DNA from: Promethearchaeota archaeon
GTDB taxonomy: Archaea > Asgardarchaeota > Lokiarchaeia > Sigyniarchaeales > SOKP01
Reading direction: 5' to 3'
NCBI GenBank assembly: GCA_019058445.1
Contig: JAHPZA010000001.1
Coordinates: forward strand, 1-64,000
Length of the DNA stretch: 64,000 bases
Shown here: in pieces, positions 1 to 9,695 of the stretch
Numbering within the stretch: position 1 is the first letter of the stretch
Layout: every line of letters begins with the position of its first letter
Translations under genes and position numbers: made by a program
Notes under the pieces: model-generated
Databases searched by the model: none
Seen by the model: only the letters and a program-made list of their open reading frames with translations
What the model was told of the DNA's origin: nothing

Positions 1-2
1 GT

Positions 3-269
3 CCAGGAGCAATTGTTGGACGTGTTGGCGTACCACATGAAGTGGAGATTGATGCCACCGATACTTTTTTCAGGAGTGTTGGCATACGCGGTGGCCCGGC
101 ACCTACCCGTGCCTATATAGAAAAACTACTTGACGCAGTGCTCAAAAATGAGATTAATCCAGGCAAAGTTTTTGATCTAAAGACGGATCTTGACCATATA
201 CAAGAAGCATACACCGCTATGGATGAACGACGAGCCATAAAATCTTTACTCAAAGTGAGTGACTTATAA
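3..269 (+). CDS. Zinc-dependent alcohol dehydrogenase, C-terminal fragment (cut by window start)
   Basis: The reading frame is open from base 3, so the gene begins before the window; about 88 residues remain. The segment resembles the C-terminal part of medium-chain Zn-dependent alcohol/threonine dehydrogenases: a Gly-rich stretch (VGRVGVPHEVE), a RSVGIRGGPAP turn, and a final helix pair ending IKSLLKVSDL, where these enzymes close the catalytic domain. The catalytic zinc ligands and the Rossmann glycine motif lie outside the window, so the substrate cannot be read. A flavodoxin follows after 16 bases in the same direction, suggesting a shared transcript. Confidence 0.7.
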   Translation, partial: PGAIVGRVGVPHEVEIDATDTFFRSVGIRGGPAPTRAYIEKLLDAVLKNEINPGKVFDLKTDLDHIQEAYTAMDERRAIKSLLKVSDL

Positions 270-285
270 GAAAGAGGTGAAGGGA

Positions 286-810
286 ATGGATTTAAAAGAA
301 AAAAAATGTCTAATTGCATTTTATTCACGAAAAGGGAAGAATTATGTAAATGGAAGTATTGTAAATTTGGAGATTGGAAATACTGAAGTCATAACGAAGA
401 TGATAAATGAGATTATTGGAGGAGATATGTTTTATATCGATACTATAAAGCCATATCCAGAAAATTATGAGGAAACGACTAAAGTTGCAAAACAAGAATT
501 AAAAAACAATGCAAGACCGGAACTTTCAGATCATATTGCGGATATGGAAGCATACAATGTTATAATTTTAGGTTACCCTAATTGGTGGGGAACTACGCCT
601 ATGGCAGTCCGCACTTTCTTGGAATCTTATGATTTTTCAAATAAAACAATAATTCCTTTTTGTACGCATGAAGGTAGCGGACTAGGAAGTAGTGTGAAAG
701 ATATTGCACAAATTTGCCCAAAAGCAGAAATTAAAAACGCAATTTCTTTTCGTGGAGGAAACGTAAAGAATGTAAGAAGCGAAGTAGAAAATTGGCTTAA
801 TGATAATTAA
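286..810 (+). CDS. Flavodoxin family protein
   Basis: A 174-residue flavodoxin-like protein that should bind FMN and carry electrons in the cytoplasm. Visible features are the N-terminal beta strand (CLIAFYSRKG) leading to the phosphate loop region, the central GYPNWWGTTPMAVRTFLESYDF segment with aromatic residues expected to stack on the flavin, and PFCTHEGSGLGSSVKDI, typical of the clostridial/Bacteroidetes-type flavodoxins. The frame is open from a GTG at 259, but the ATG at 286 is preceded by a good Shine-Dalgarno stretch (AGAGGTGAAGG), so 286 is taken as the start. It lies between an alcohol dehydrogenase and an aldo/keto reductase, a redox cluster that looks bacterial in flavour, possibly transferred (inference). 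Confidence 0.85.
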   Translation: MDLKEKKCLIAFYSRKGKNYVNGSIVNLEIGNTEVITKMINEIIGGDMFYIDTIKPYPENYEETTKVAKQELKNNARPELSDHIADMEAYNVIILGYPNWWGTTPMAVRTFLESYDFSNKTIIPFCTHEGSGLGSSVKDIAQICPKAEIKNAISFRGGNVKNVRSEVENWLNDN

Positions 811-867
811 AGAATAAGAAATATGAGGGCTCAACTTAAATTGAAATTTATTATAATATAAAATTAA

Positions 868-1878
<1,011 letters not shown>

Positions 1879-1900
1879 TTTTTTTAAATTCAATGAGATT

Positions 1901-2134
1901 ATGTCTTTAATTATTCAGCATGAATGGTACAAGGAATTTTTAAGTGAGAAATGGCTTGGCAGGGATAGAGAGCAGGATGCTATAGCCGCGGATCATCAAG
2001 AAGAGAAGCATTATGGATAAAAAATTTTACTCAACGTAAATGACAGGAAAACAATCCAAGATCAATTTGAAAGAGTAAATCCTTATCTAACTAATTATTT
2101 TTTTATGCCAAAAGTTTTAAAAATAAAATATTAA
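1901..2134 (+). pseudogene. Short frame with an internal TAA, possible gene remnant
   Basis: An ATG at 1901 opens a 39-codon frame rich in charged and aromatic residues ([19 protein letters not shown]) that stops at TAA 2018-2020. The same frame then stays open for 37 more codons (NDRKTIQDQFERVNPYL) to a TAA at 2132. Composition on both sides of the stop looks protein-like rather than random AT-rich spacer, so this may be a decayed gene or the remnant of a transferred one. No family is recognised. It may also be chance. Confidence 0.3.
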
Positions 2135-2151
2135 ATTTTAATTTAAACCAT

Positions 2152-2742
2152 TTATTTGATTAATTCATAAAGAACTTGCTTGGCCCGATTAGTATTAAAA
2201 ATTCCACATACACAAGGTGCAGTTAACTTCTCAGCTGCTTTCTCTACTGAGATTTTACCTTTTTTAATCTGGTCTACATAATGTTCTACCGATTGGGAAG
2301 AAACGCAATGATGACCACACATTGTGGTGATTTCTAAGGTTTTTTCGGGAGGTAATAAACTTTTGTTACCAAATTCACCTATGGAAAGATTAATAGTATG
2401 CATCGTTAATCCTATTTCCTTACATAGTTCTTTAATTTCTGAAATCAATCCCGAAATGACGATAGAAATACCAAGATCTTCTTCTTTTATCGTTTTTATT
2501 ACATTTCGAACGTCTGAAATGTCAGAAAAGCAACCTTGCACAATAGAGGCTAATCTCCAACCTGCTTCAGCTAATAGATTCGTTGGGTTATTCTTTTTCA
2601 TTATTTCCCCCACACGAATTTGTCTCTCTTTGGCATCATCATACACACTTTTATCATTTACTCCTGCTGCTAACATTGCAATAATGACATAATCTTGATT
2701 TAAATTTTTAATAGTCCCTTTTCTGTATAAAGAATGAGTCAT
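2152..2742 (-). CDS. Unknown Cys-rich protein paired with a ferredoxin-like protein
   Basis: A 196-residue protein I do not recognise. The N-terminal half is helical and contains ADP/cofactor-neutral sequence (YVIIAMLAAGVNDKSVYDDAKERQIRVGEIM). The C-terminal part has TTMCGHHCVSSQSVEHYV followed by a helix and then APCVCGIFNTNRA, so four cysteines and two histidines that could bind a metal or an Fe-S cluster. The start is well supported: AAGGAGGT lies just upstream of the ATG. It follows the ferredoxin-domain protein at 2764-3474 after 21 bases on the same strand, so the two are probably co-transcribed and may work together in a redox reaction (inference). Confidence 0.75.
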   Translation of the reverse strand: MTHSLYRKGTIKNLNQDYVIIAMLAAGVNDKSVYDDAKERQIRVGEIMKKNNPTNLLAEAGWRLASIVQGCFSDISDVRNVIKTIKEEDLGISIVISGLISEIKELCKEIGLTMHTINLSIGEFGNKSLLPPEKTLEITTMCGHHCVSSQSVEHYVDQIKKGKISVEKAAEKLTAPCVCGIFNTNRAKQVLYELIK

Positions 2743-2763
2743 ATTTTTGAAACCTCCTTGTTA

Positions 2764-3474
2764 TTAGGCTCTACCTAAGCCTATATTTATTTTAGCATTA
2801 GGTCTTACTGAAAAACCTTTATCATTAAGCAGATCCATAACAGGGATCTCTCCATTCTCTGCAAATCGAGAAATTACTCCCACACTAAAAACGGTATCTA
2901 CTTCTTTATCTAATTTCTTAATTAGTTCTAAGATTTGTGTTGTTTTTTCATATGGGACTTTAAATTCTATAATCGCAGAAAGAACATGTTCATTTTTCAA
3001 ATCTTCTTGAAGATTTCCTTTATCGTCAGCTAATAATGCTGTCAGAGGACTTGCCGATTCGAACTCTACTCCAATCTTGGCCAGAGGTATGGTAAATTGT
3101 TCAGCAACGCTTAAACGAGCACCGATGCCGGGGCGACCTATTTCTATAGAGAAGCCAATCTCATTTTGTCTAATACGATTTGTTACATCGTTTGTTTTCA
3201 TTTCTTCGGTACCTCTCCCCGGTACTCCTGTTAATTTATGGGTGGCGATGACATCGCTAAAAGGATTTCTTACCAAACGGGGCATTCGTAACTTTTCTCT
3301 TTTAATCGCATTAGATGGACAATTTGCGGATCTTAAGCAAACAGAACATTCCACGCATAAATCTCTGTCAATAACTGCTTTATTATTAATTAATTGAATT
3401 GCTTGCACTGGACATACTATAACGCATTGCCCACAACCAATACAACGATCTTCCTTAATTTTCAAATTTCTCAC
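2764..3474 (-). CDS. 4Fe-4S dicluster ferredoxin fused to an uncharacterised domain
   Basis: A 236-residue protein. Residues about 1-60 form a two-cluster ferredoxin: [12 protein letters not shown] and [14 protein letters not shown], the second with a longer last spacing. The remaining ~170 residues (containing [27 protein letters not shown] and a second half resembling a small alpha/beta domain) match no family I know. The start is a GTG at 3474. It is the first gene of a two-gene unit with the Cys-rich protein downstream. An electron-transfer or metal-dependent enzyme role is likely; the partner and substrate are unknown. Confidence 0.8.
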   Translation of the reverse strand: MRNLKIKEDRCIGCGQCVIVCPVQAIQLINNKAVIDRDLCVECSVCLRSANCPSNAIKREKLRMPRLVRNPFSDVIATHKLTGVPGRGTEEMKTNDVTNRIRQNEIGFSIEIGRPGIGARLSVAEQFTIPLAKIGVEFESASPLTALLADDKGNLQEDLKNEHVLSAIIEFKVPYEKTTQILELIKKLDKEVDTVFSVGVISRFAENGEIPVMDLLNDKGFSVRPNAKINIGLGRA

Positions 3475-3626
3475 TTAATTTAGGTATTCGAATGTAAATT
3501 CTATAATTATGGGGATTAAAATATTTGATGTAATTAATAATTGTTCGCTAAAAATCTTTAAATAGATTTATAGCATAGTCATAACTATAAAAATTACGAA
3601 TTTAAAATAAAAAACCGGTGGATATT

Positions 3627-4859
3627 ATGAAACAAGAACATACTTTTAAAGTAATACTTTTAATAGTCTTTTTCTCTTCTGCTCTTATAAGCGCACTATC
3701 ACCGATGGCGATTGATATTGCGAATGCTCTACCGATAACACAGTCTCAAGTCCTTTTAATTGTTTCCATATATTTAGCAATTGGGGCGCTAACCTCGTTC
3801 ATTTGGGCGATTTTAGACATTAAATTTTCACGTAAAAAATTATTGATTGTTGCTACCTTAGATTGGACGCTGTTCACGTTTCTATCAATGTTTGCGACAG
3901 ATTTTTTCACATTGCTTGTATTTCAAATCTGCTCTGCAGTTGGCTTTGGTGCTATTTTACCCTTAAGTTATTCTACCATCGTCGATTTAATTGACCCTGA
4001 AAAAAGAGGGAAAGCATTTGGGATAAAAGAACTTTTTTACGTTTTGGGGATTGGTTTAAGCTTTCTTTTGGCAAGCTTCTTAGTACCCACATTTCCATGG
4101 ACTATTCCCTTATTGATAATCTCATTAGGCGGAGTTGTCTGCTTAATACTTTTATTCATAGTAGAAATTCCCGAGAGAGAGATTGTTGATGAAAGTGAGG
4201 CATGGATGAGTATGAAAGCTTTCAAAGAACTCTTACACAGTAAAGCAATCATGATAATTTTAGCTTTCAATCTAGTGCTGTTTCTATGGTATGGAGCAAT
4301 TACTCAATATTTTACAACACTGATGAGGAACGATTATGGATTTGTCCCTCAAATGGCATTTCTTATTTATTTAATAGTTACCTGCGGACAATTTTTTAGT
4401 GGTATCCTTTTTGGACATTTAGGAGATAAAAAATATAAAACTAATAAAAATGGACGAATAAAGGTTGTTCTACTGTGTGTTACTTGCGGTGCAATCTTAA
4501 ATTTCATAGGTTTTTCATTAATAATATCTCAAGACAACATTTTAAGCCTAATCTTATTCATTATTATAATATGGGTGGCCCTTACGTTTTTCGGGGGTGT
4601 TGATCCGCTTACCCAAGCAACTCTTTCTGATGTGACGACTGAATCCAATAGATCAACGACTTATGCTCTTAATAATTTATGCTACATTCTCGGAAGAAGT
4701 ATAAGTATATTTCTTTTGAGTATTTTTCTGCTAATGTTCAATAATTTATATAGACCAGGATATATGATATTGTCTATTTTGACGTTAATTGCGGTCATAT
4801 TTCTATTTCCCCTTATGAGAGTTTTACCAAAGGAGATAGAGAAAATGAATGAAGATTAA
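3627..4859 (+). CDS. Major facilitator superfamily transporter
   Basis: About 410 residues with twelve hydrophobic segments and the MFS loop signature between segments 2 and 3 (LDIKFSRKKLLI), plus a repeated equivalent in the second half (FGHLGDKKYKT). It is a plasma-membrane secondary transporter; the substrate is not predictable. The ATG at 3627 is preceded by GGTGG at a suitable distance, while an in-frame GTG at 3618 is an alternative. It is divergent from the ferredoxin gene at 3474, and the ~140 bases between them must carry both promoters. Confidence 0.88.
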   Translation: MKQEHTFKVILLIVFFSSALISALSPMAIDIANALPITQSQVLLIVSIYLAIGALTSFIWAILDIKFSRKKLLIVATLDWTLFTFLSMFATDFFTLLVFQICSAVGFGAILPLSYSTIVDLIDPEKRGKAFGIKELFYVLGIGLSFLLASFLVPTFPWTIPLLIISLGGVVCLILLFIVEIPEREIVDESEAWMSMKAFKELLHSKAIMIILAFNLVLFLWYGAITQYFTTLMRNDYGFVPQMAFLIYLIVTCGQFFSGILFGHLGDKKYKTNKNGRIKVVLLCVTCGAILNFIGFSLIISQDNILSLILFIIIIWVALTFFGGVDPLTQATLSDVTTESNRSTTYALNNLCYILGRSISIFLLSIFLLMFNNLYRPGYMILSILTLIAVIFLFPLMRVLPKEIEKMNED

Positions 4860-4918
4860 ATTAAGTGAAAATGAGTAAAAGACTCGGATAAAAATTAACT
4901 AAAAGATTTTTTTCTTTA

Positions 4919-5653
4919 TTATTGTCTTTCATTTTCTTTTAAAAGAAACAATTTAATCTTTTCAGGTAGGATTAAACCGATATAAAATTCAATAGAACTT
5001 GAAATCAAAATTAATCGTGTTATAACAACTGTTAATGGTGTCAAGGGAATTAAAATTTCCATGATTTGACCAATTATAAAAGATAAGAAGGCTATTAAAA
5101 TAAATTTGCCTTTTAACAACATTTCAGGATTTTCTGATCTGAATGTTTCTCTAACGAATAACATCCCTAAAACAAAAAAAGTTCCTATCCAGATTAACAA
5201 GAATAAATCAATTAACGGATTGAATTCTACTTGAAATGGGGCTAAAAATATTCCAATCGTTTCTGTTGGGCTTAGAAAAAGATACCAGAAAATTATTTCA
5301 TAAATTATACATAAAATGATAAAAAAGATTATCCAAAACTGTTTTTTATTAATATGTAATACGTCCAAGAAACCAATTAGAGAACATATAAAATAAAAGG
5401 GGATAAAAGCAAATCCAATTATGAAATACAATGATTCACTAAGAGGGGAATTTAAAAATATGATCATTAAAAATGATATTGCGTCCGGAATATAGCCAGA
5501 TGTAATAGCTATCCATGCTAATCCAATCAATGCAATTTCTCTTCTCTTATATTTGAAATATCGTGAAATAATCTTTAATCCTAAAAAAACACTAATTAGA
5601 ACAAAAAGCAAACTAAAAAAACCTTGTAAAAAATCTATTGGACTTAATTGCAT
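4919..5653 (-). CDS. Seven-helix membrane protein, unknown function
   Basis: A 244-residue, very hydrophobic protein with about seven predicted membrane helices (roughly residues 9-28, 38-66, 75-100, 106-127, 147-168, 185-204, 208-232) and a short charged tail ending KENERQ. Seven-helix proteins of this size and amino-acid style are common in Asgard-type genomes and lack a known function. There is no signal peptide, catalytic motif or Cys/His cluster. It is convergent with the MFS gene and otherwise alone on its strand. Confidence 0.75.
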   Translation of the reverse strand: MQLSPIDFLQGFFSLLFVLISVFLGLKIISRYFKYKRREIALIGLAWIAITSGYIPDAISFLMIIFLNSPLSESLYFIIGFAFIPFYFICSLIGFLDVLHINKKQFWIIFFIILCIIYEIIFWYLFLSPTETIGIFLAPFQVEFNPLIDLFLLIWIGTFFVLGMLFVRETFRSENPEMLLKGKFILIAFLSFIIGQIMEILIPLTPLTVVITRLILISSSIEFYIGLILPEKIKLFLLKENERQ

Positions 5654-5846
5654 TTCCTATCCCCAAAATTAACGTTTTCAATTTTAAATAGTAATAGTTT
5701 TTTTATTTATATATATTTACAAATTCGTTTTAACTATGTTTTTTAGAGATCTTACACTTCTCTTATTACAATTTAATATTGGATTAAAAAGGTTATATGA
5801 CATTATTCAGTTAAACAATTAAAATATTATTTTTAGGTAATAAATC

Positions 5847-7250
5847 ATGAAAAAAATTGAAGAACCATCAAAAATAATCCCTGTTATGACAGAAACAGAT
5901 GTTTTAGTCGTAGGTGGCGGACCTGCTGGTCTTTGTGCTGCTCTCGCAGCGGCAAGAGAAGGCGTGGATACTGTACTTGTTGAACGCTATGGCTGTTTTG
6001 GAGGAGTTATAACACAGGCGATAATAGGAACTATTGCATGGTATCGATATGCTAAGACAGTCGATGCTGGGGGAATTGGAGTAGAGTTTGAACGTCGAGC
6101 AAAAGAGATGGGAGCCACTATCAATATAATTGGTAATATCAAGAATCCAGAAATGGTTGAAGTTCTTGAACAAGAGGGATTGATGGTAAACGGAGAGCCA
6201 ACTTATGAGGTTCTGGAAACAGAGATATTCAAGTATGTAGCGGATGTGCTAATACAAGAAGCAAGAATTACCCCTATATTGCACTGTTCTGCCGTCGATG
6301 TGGTTATAGATAACAATACCATAAAAGGCGTCATCACAGAAAGCAAATCCGGAAGGCAGGCAATACTGGCTAAAAGGGTAATAGATGCCACAGGAGATGC
6401 GGATATTGCTTATCTTGCTGGTGCTCCATTCCGGAAAAGCCCAAAAAATGAATTAATGGAAGTGACTGTAAATTTTGGTTGCAGTGGGATTAATATTGGT
6501 AAATTTCTTATGTATATTTATCTAAACCGAGGTAGTATAGGAGATTGGGGGGAAACATCCGGTAAGGAAGAAGACACATTCAGCACTTACCTCGTGGAAC
6601 CGTTTAATAGAGCAAGGGAAGCAGGTGAGATTCCTGAGGATGTCACTATAGAAAGCTATTGGACCAATTATACGGATGCGGGTGAGATTACGTCCTTTAA
6701 TGGTATTCATATGACAGATATAGATTGCACAGATGTCTGGGATCTTACTAAGGCAGAAATTGAGGGAAGAAAACGAGTAATGTGGGCTGTTGAAGCCCTA
6801 AAAAAATACACCCCGGGTTTTAAAAAGGCACGACTTAGAACAATCGGATCATCATTGGGAACCAGAGAATCGAGAAAGATAATTGGTGAATATAATATTA
6901 CTGAACATGATGTAAGGAACGAGGCCCGATTTGAGGATTCAATCGGTATTTGTCCAGAGTTTATCGATGGCTATGGCATAGCAATTCTACCTACAACAGG
7001 GAGATATTTCCAAGTTCCTTTCGGGATTATCCTCCCTCAGAAGGTGGAAAACCTTCTTGTGGCCGGTCGTTGTGTTGCTGGAGATAGAATATCTCACGCC
7101 GCAACCCGTCAAATGGCGTGTTGTACGGTCACAGGTCAAGGTGCAGGAGTAGCTGCTGCCGTATCTCTAAAGGATAATGTTATTTGTAGGCAGGTTGATA
7201 TCTCAAAAGTTCAGAAGATCCTCAAAGAACAAGGAGTTAGAATTGAATAA
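5847..7250 (+). CDS. FAD-dependent oxidoreductase (FAD_oxidored family)
   Basis: A 467-residue flavoprotein. The N-terminal Rossmann motif DVLVVGGGPAGLCAALAAAREG, followed by VERYGCFGGV, binds the ADP part of FAD. DATGDADIAYLAGAPF and the C-terminal VAGRCVAGDRISHAATRQM motif are typical of the FAD-dependent family often annotated next to xanthan lyase or dehydrogenase modules (PF12831-type). It is complete and probably cytoplasmic. The substrate is unknown. It stands alone, with nearly 200 bases free on either side. Confidence 0.9.
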   Translation: MKKIEEPSKIIPVMTETDVLVVGGGPAGLCAALAAAREGVDTVLVERYGCFGGVITQAIIGTIAWYRYAKTVDAGGIGVEFERRAKEMGATINIIGNIKNPEMVEVLEQEGLMVNGEPTYEVLETEIFKYVADVLIQEARITPILHCSAVDVVIDNNTIKGVITESKSGRQAILAKRVIDATGDADIAYLAGAPFRKSPKNELMEVTVNFGCSGINIGKFLMYIYLNRGSIGDWGETSGKEEDTFSTYLVEPFNRAREAGEIPEDVTIESYWTNYTDAGEITSFNGIHMTDIDCTDVWDLTKAEIEGRKRVMWAVEALKKYTPGFKKARLRTIGSSLGTRESRKIIGEYNITEHDVRNEARFEDSIGICPEFIDGYGIAILPTTGRYFQVPFGIILPQKVENLLVAGRCVAGDRISHAATRQMACCTVTGQGAGVAAAVSLKDNVICRQVDISKVQKILKEQGVRIE

Positions 7251-7457
7251 GGATTTACAGCCATTGAAATTTCACACTTTAACTCCATAAAGATAGTTAT
7301 TAAAAGCTTTTTTTTAGAAACGATGATGCGTAAACGAACGATGTATATTCAATTTGATTTTAATATAGTAAATAAACATTTAATTGGTTATTATCAAGGT
7401 TCTGGACGAATGCAATCTTAGCTTTTTATATAAAAAGAATAAGTAAAAAAAAGCAGG

Positions 7458-8636
7458 TTAATTTTCCCTTGATTTATATCGGATTTTAACCATTAAATCT
7501 CTCAGTTCCAATTTATCACTATCAGGCTTAATATACTTCTTTTTCACTCCCTCTTTAAGAGGAAATGTAGTAATATCTGTACCTTGGAGAGAGACCATTT
7601 TTCCGAATTCTCCATCAAGCACGAGCTTCATTGCGGCTAATCCAAATCTAAGCCCTAAAATTCTATCAAATGAATTAGGTGTCCCTGCTCGCATCGTATG
7701 GCCGAGTACTACACTTCGGCATTCAAAATCCACACCGTTTTTTGCGAATACTTCTTTTAAATCATCTCGCAGATTTAATTCTTTCACTAGTATGTTTGAA
7801 ATGTTTAATGCAGGCAGTACCGGATTTCCAAAGACATCTTTTGGTAATTTATCAATGGTCTCCTGCGTGATAGTCTTAAAATCTCGCTTAAGCGATTCTT
7901 GATCAGGATAAGCACCTTCAGAACAAGCAATCATATGATATTTATGACCCGAATTTGCCCTTTTTTTAAGAACCTCGACCACATCTCTTTCAAAATCGAA
8001 TGGAGTTTCAGGGATAAGTATTATATCAGCCCCCGAAGAGATTCCACTATACATTGTTAAAAATCCGGCATCTCGCCCCATAACCTCCACGATAAAGACT
8101 CTTTGGTGAGATCTTGCGGTGGTAGTTAGATTATCCATAGCATTCGATGCTAGTTGGACAGCACTCCAGAATCCAAAGGTATAATGTGTTCCCGCTAAAT
8201 CATTATCAATGGTCTTTGGGCATCCAACAACTTTAGCGTTGGAATATTTATATAGCGCATCCGCTACTCCTAAGGTATCATCGCCTCCAATCGCAATTAA
8301 CGCGTCAATTCCTAACTCAGCAAACTTGCCAGCCATTTCTTTAGAAATTTTTTCTTTAAGAGATTCTTTTTCTTCGTCAGTTTTAGCTTTTTGGATTGAT
8401 TTAAAGGGATTTGTCCTGCTCGTATATAGGAAAGTTCCGCCTATTGTATGAAGATCATCGTGCTCAGCAATATTAAGGGGAATAGTTAAATTTTCTATAA
8501 ATCCCTTCCATCCTTTCTCTATTCCTACACATTCAACGCCTGCATCGAACGCTTTTAACATGATACCATACAATACACTATTAAGTCCAGGGCAATCGCC
8601 CCCACCGGTCAAGATTCCAACTTTTTTAATTGTCAT
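7458..8636 (-). CDS. pfp: 6-phosphofructokinase, probably pyrophosphate-dependent
   Basis: A 392-residue PfkA-family protein converting fructose 6-phosphate to fructose 1,6-bisphosphate. The N-terminal GILTGGGDCPGLNS is the phosphoryl-donor loop. The donor-specificity residues read GGDD (117-120) and PKTIDND (140-146). In this family ATP enzymes have Gly at both diagnostic positions (GGDG, PGTIDND), while PPi enzymes have Asp and Lys, so this protein carries the PPi-type pair. The catalytic Asp of TIDND and the MGRDAGFL substrate loop are present. PPi-PFK is reversible and may serve both glycolysis and gluconeogenesis. It is monocistronic by spacing. Confidence 0.93.
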   Translation of the reverse strand: MTIKKVGILTGGGDCPGLNSVLYGIMLKAFDAGVECVGIEKGWKGFIENLTIPLNIAEHDDLHTIGGTFLYTSRTNPFKSIQKAKTDEEKESLKEKISKEMAGKFAELGIDALIAIGGDDTLGVADALYKYSNAKVVGCPKTIDNDLAGTHYTFGFWSAVQLASNAMDNLTTTARSHQRVFIVEVMGRDAGFLTMYSGISSGADIILIPETPFDFERDVVEVLKKRANSGHKYHMIACSEGAYPDQESLKRDFKTITQETIDKLPKDVFGNPVLPALNISNILVKELNLRDDLKEVFAKNGVDFECRSVVLGHTMRAGTPNSFDRILGLRFGLAAMKLVLDGEFGKMVSLQGTDITTFPLKEGVKKKYIKPDSDKLELRDLMVKIRYKSREN

Positions 8637-8724
8637 GTAATATCACTTAATTTAATACTTTTCAATATAGAATTTCTAAGTAAATTAAAATAAAAAAGTT
8701 ATTATATCCGAGAAAAAATCTTAG

Positions 8725-9300
8725 CTAATCCTTATCTGTTTCTATATTATTTAATTTCTCGAACGTATAATGAGAAGCATTTTGGGGAATAATGTAGCTT
8801 CCTCCACCAGAATCGGTTATTTTTAAAGTAAATTTTAATTCTCCCTCTATAGCTTTCTGTAAATCATTTAAAATTTCCTCAACTTCATCGAATTCAGAAT
8901 CATTTTTTTCAAGATTATTTTTGTAGATTAAGACTGCTTCTTCAAATCTAAAAAGGATACCTTGTACATTAGTATAATAAAAGTCGGCTCTTGGGCCTGG
9001 TTCAACGATAAGTTCCAATTCAGGAATTTCTAATTTTCCTGTAGGCGATCGATAAATCTTCGATTTCAGATCACTCTCATCCTCTATTTTTAAAGTCATA
9101 ATTCCTGGTTCCATTCTTGTGGTCATAGGAATAACGTCATTCTTACGATAATTACATTGATCGCAGGTGAAATTAATAATCAACATTTTGTCTCCATCGG
9201 GAAGATCGTAATCGATTGTATTAATTGTTATTACTCCCTTATCACAAGAGGGACATTTGAATGAAAACTGTTCTTCCTCATTGTTCTCTTTTCTAGACAT
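8725..9300 (-). CDS. ZPR1-type zinc-finger protein
   Basis: A 191-residue protein with one ZPR1 module. The four-Cys finger (CPSCDKG...CDQCNYR) is near residues 15-50, followed by the family's beta-rich domain: NDVIPMTTRMEPGIMTL, IYRSPTGKLEIPELELIVEPGP and the GILFRFEEAV helix. Archaeal ZPR1 proteins carry one such module where eukaryotic ZPR1 carries two. In eukaryotes ZPR1 is linked to eEF1A folding; a similar chaperone role in archaea is an inference. Its start lies close to the divergent gap before the 2-oxoacid oxidoreductase operon. Confidence 0.85.
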   Translation of the reverse strand: MSRKENNEEEQFSFKCPSCDKGVITINTIDYDLPDGDKMLIINFTCDQCNYRKNDVIPMTTRMEPGIMTLKIEDESDLKSKIYRSPTGKLEIPELELIVEPGPRADFYYTNVQGILFRFEEAVLIYKNNLEKNDSEFDEVEEILNDLQKAIEGELKFTLKITDSGGGSYIIPQNASHYTFEKLNNIETDKD

Positions 9301-9509
9301 AATATAAAGTTATTTTGGTAGTATAATATGATGTATTTATACAGAAATATGATTTTTATCATTTCTACATATGAGAGCTAATCAATTTATAAGTCATTTA
9401 AAGAGCTACCTTAAAAAGTTTATGCAAAAATTTTTAATATAACCGATTTTTAAATCAGTTAATACTAGATTATTTTTCTACTAAAAAAATAATATAAAGT
9501 TGAGAATGG

Positions 9510-9605
9510 ATGCTTAATCTTGAATTAAAGGAATCACCAATTATTCTTAACTCTATATTAGTGTTAGTAATCTTAGTAATTCAAGTAGTAGTATTAATTC
9601 TATAA
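9510..9605 (+). CDS. Possible 31-residue hydrophobic microprotein
   Basis: An ATG at 9510 opens a frame of 31 codons ending TAA 9605. After a short polar start (MLNLELKESP) it is one continuous hydrophobic stretch of Val, Ile and Leu, long enough to span a membrane. It lies upstream of the 2-oxoacid oxidoreductase operon. Upstream AAAGTTGAGAA is only a weak ribosome-binding site. It could equally be chance in AT-rich DNA. Confidence 0.25.
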   Translation: MLNLELKESPIILNSILVLVILVIQVVVLIL

Positions 9606-9611
9606 AGTAAT

Positions 9612-9643
9612 CAATAAAAACTTCGGTTTCTGGGTTTTTATTG
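9612..9643. terminator. Perfect 10-bp inverted repeat upstream of the POR operon
   Basis: CAATAAAAAC (9612-9621) and GTTTTTATTG (9634-9643) form a perfect 10-bp stem with a 12-base loop. It sits just after the possible microprotein and just before the TATA box of the oxidoreductase operon. It may be a terminator-like hairpin or a protein-binding operator. Its position also argues against the earliest open TTG (9645) as the operon's first start codon. Confidence 0.4.
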
Positions 9644-9658
9644 GTTGCTTAGATACTA

Positions 9659-9669
9659 TCTATATAAAA
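9659..9669 (+). promoter_or_regulatory. TATA box of the 2-oxoacid oxidoreductase operon
   Basis: The A/T-rich block CTATATAAAAA starts 37 bases before the TTG at 9696. The archaeal spacing of about 25 bases to the transcription start places +1 near 9690, which implies a leaderless or nearly leaderless message. Confidence 0.45.
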
Positions 9670-9695
9670 ATCAAAAAAGAAAATGTTGGAAAAAA

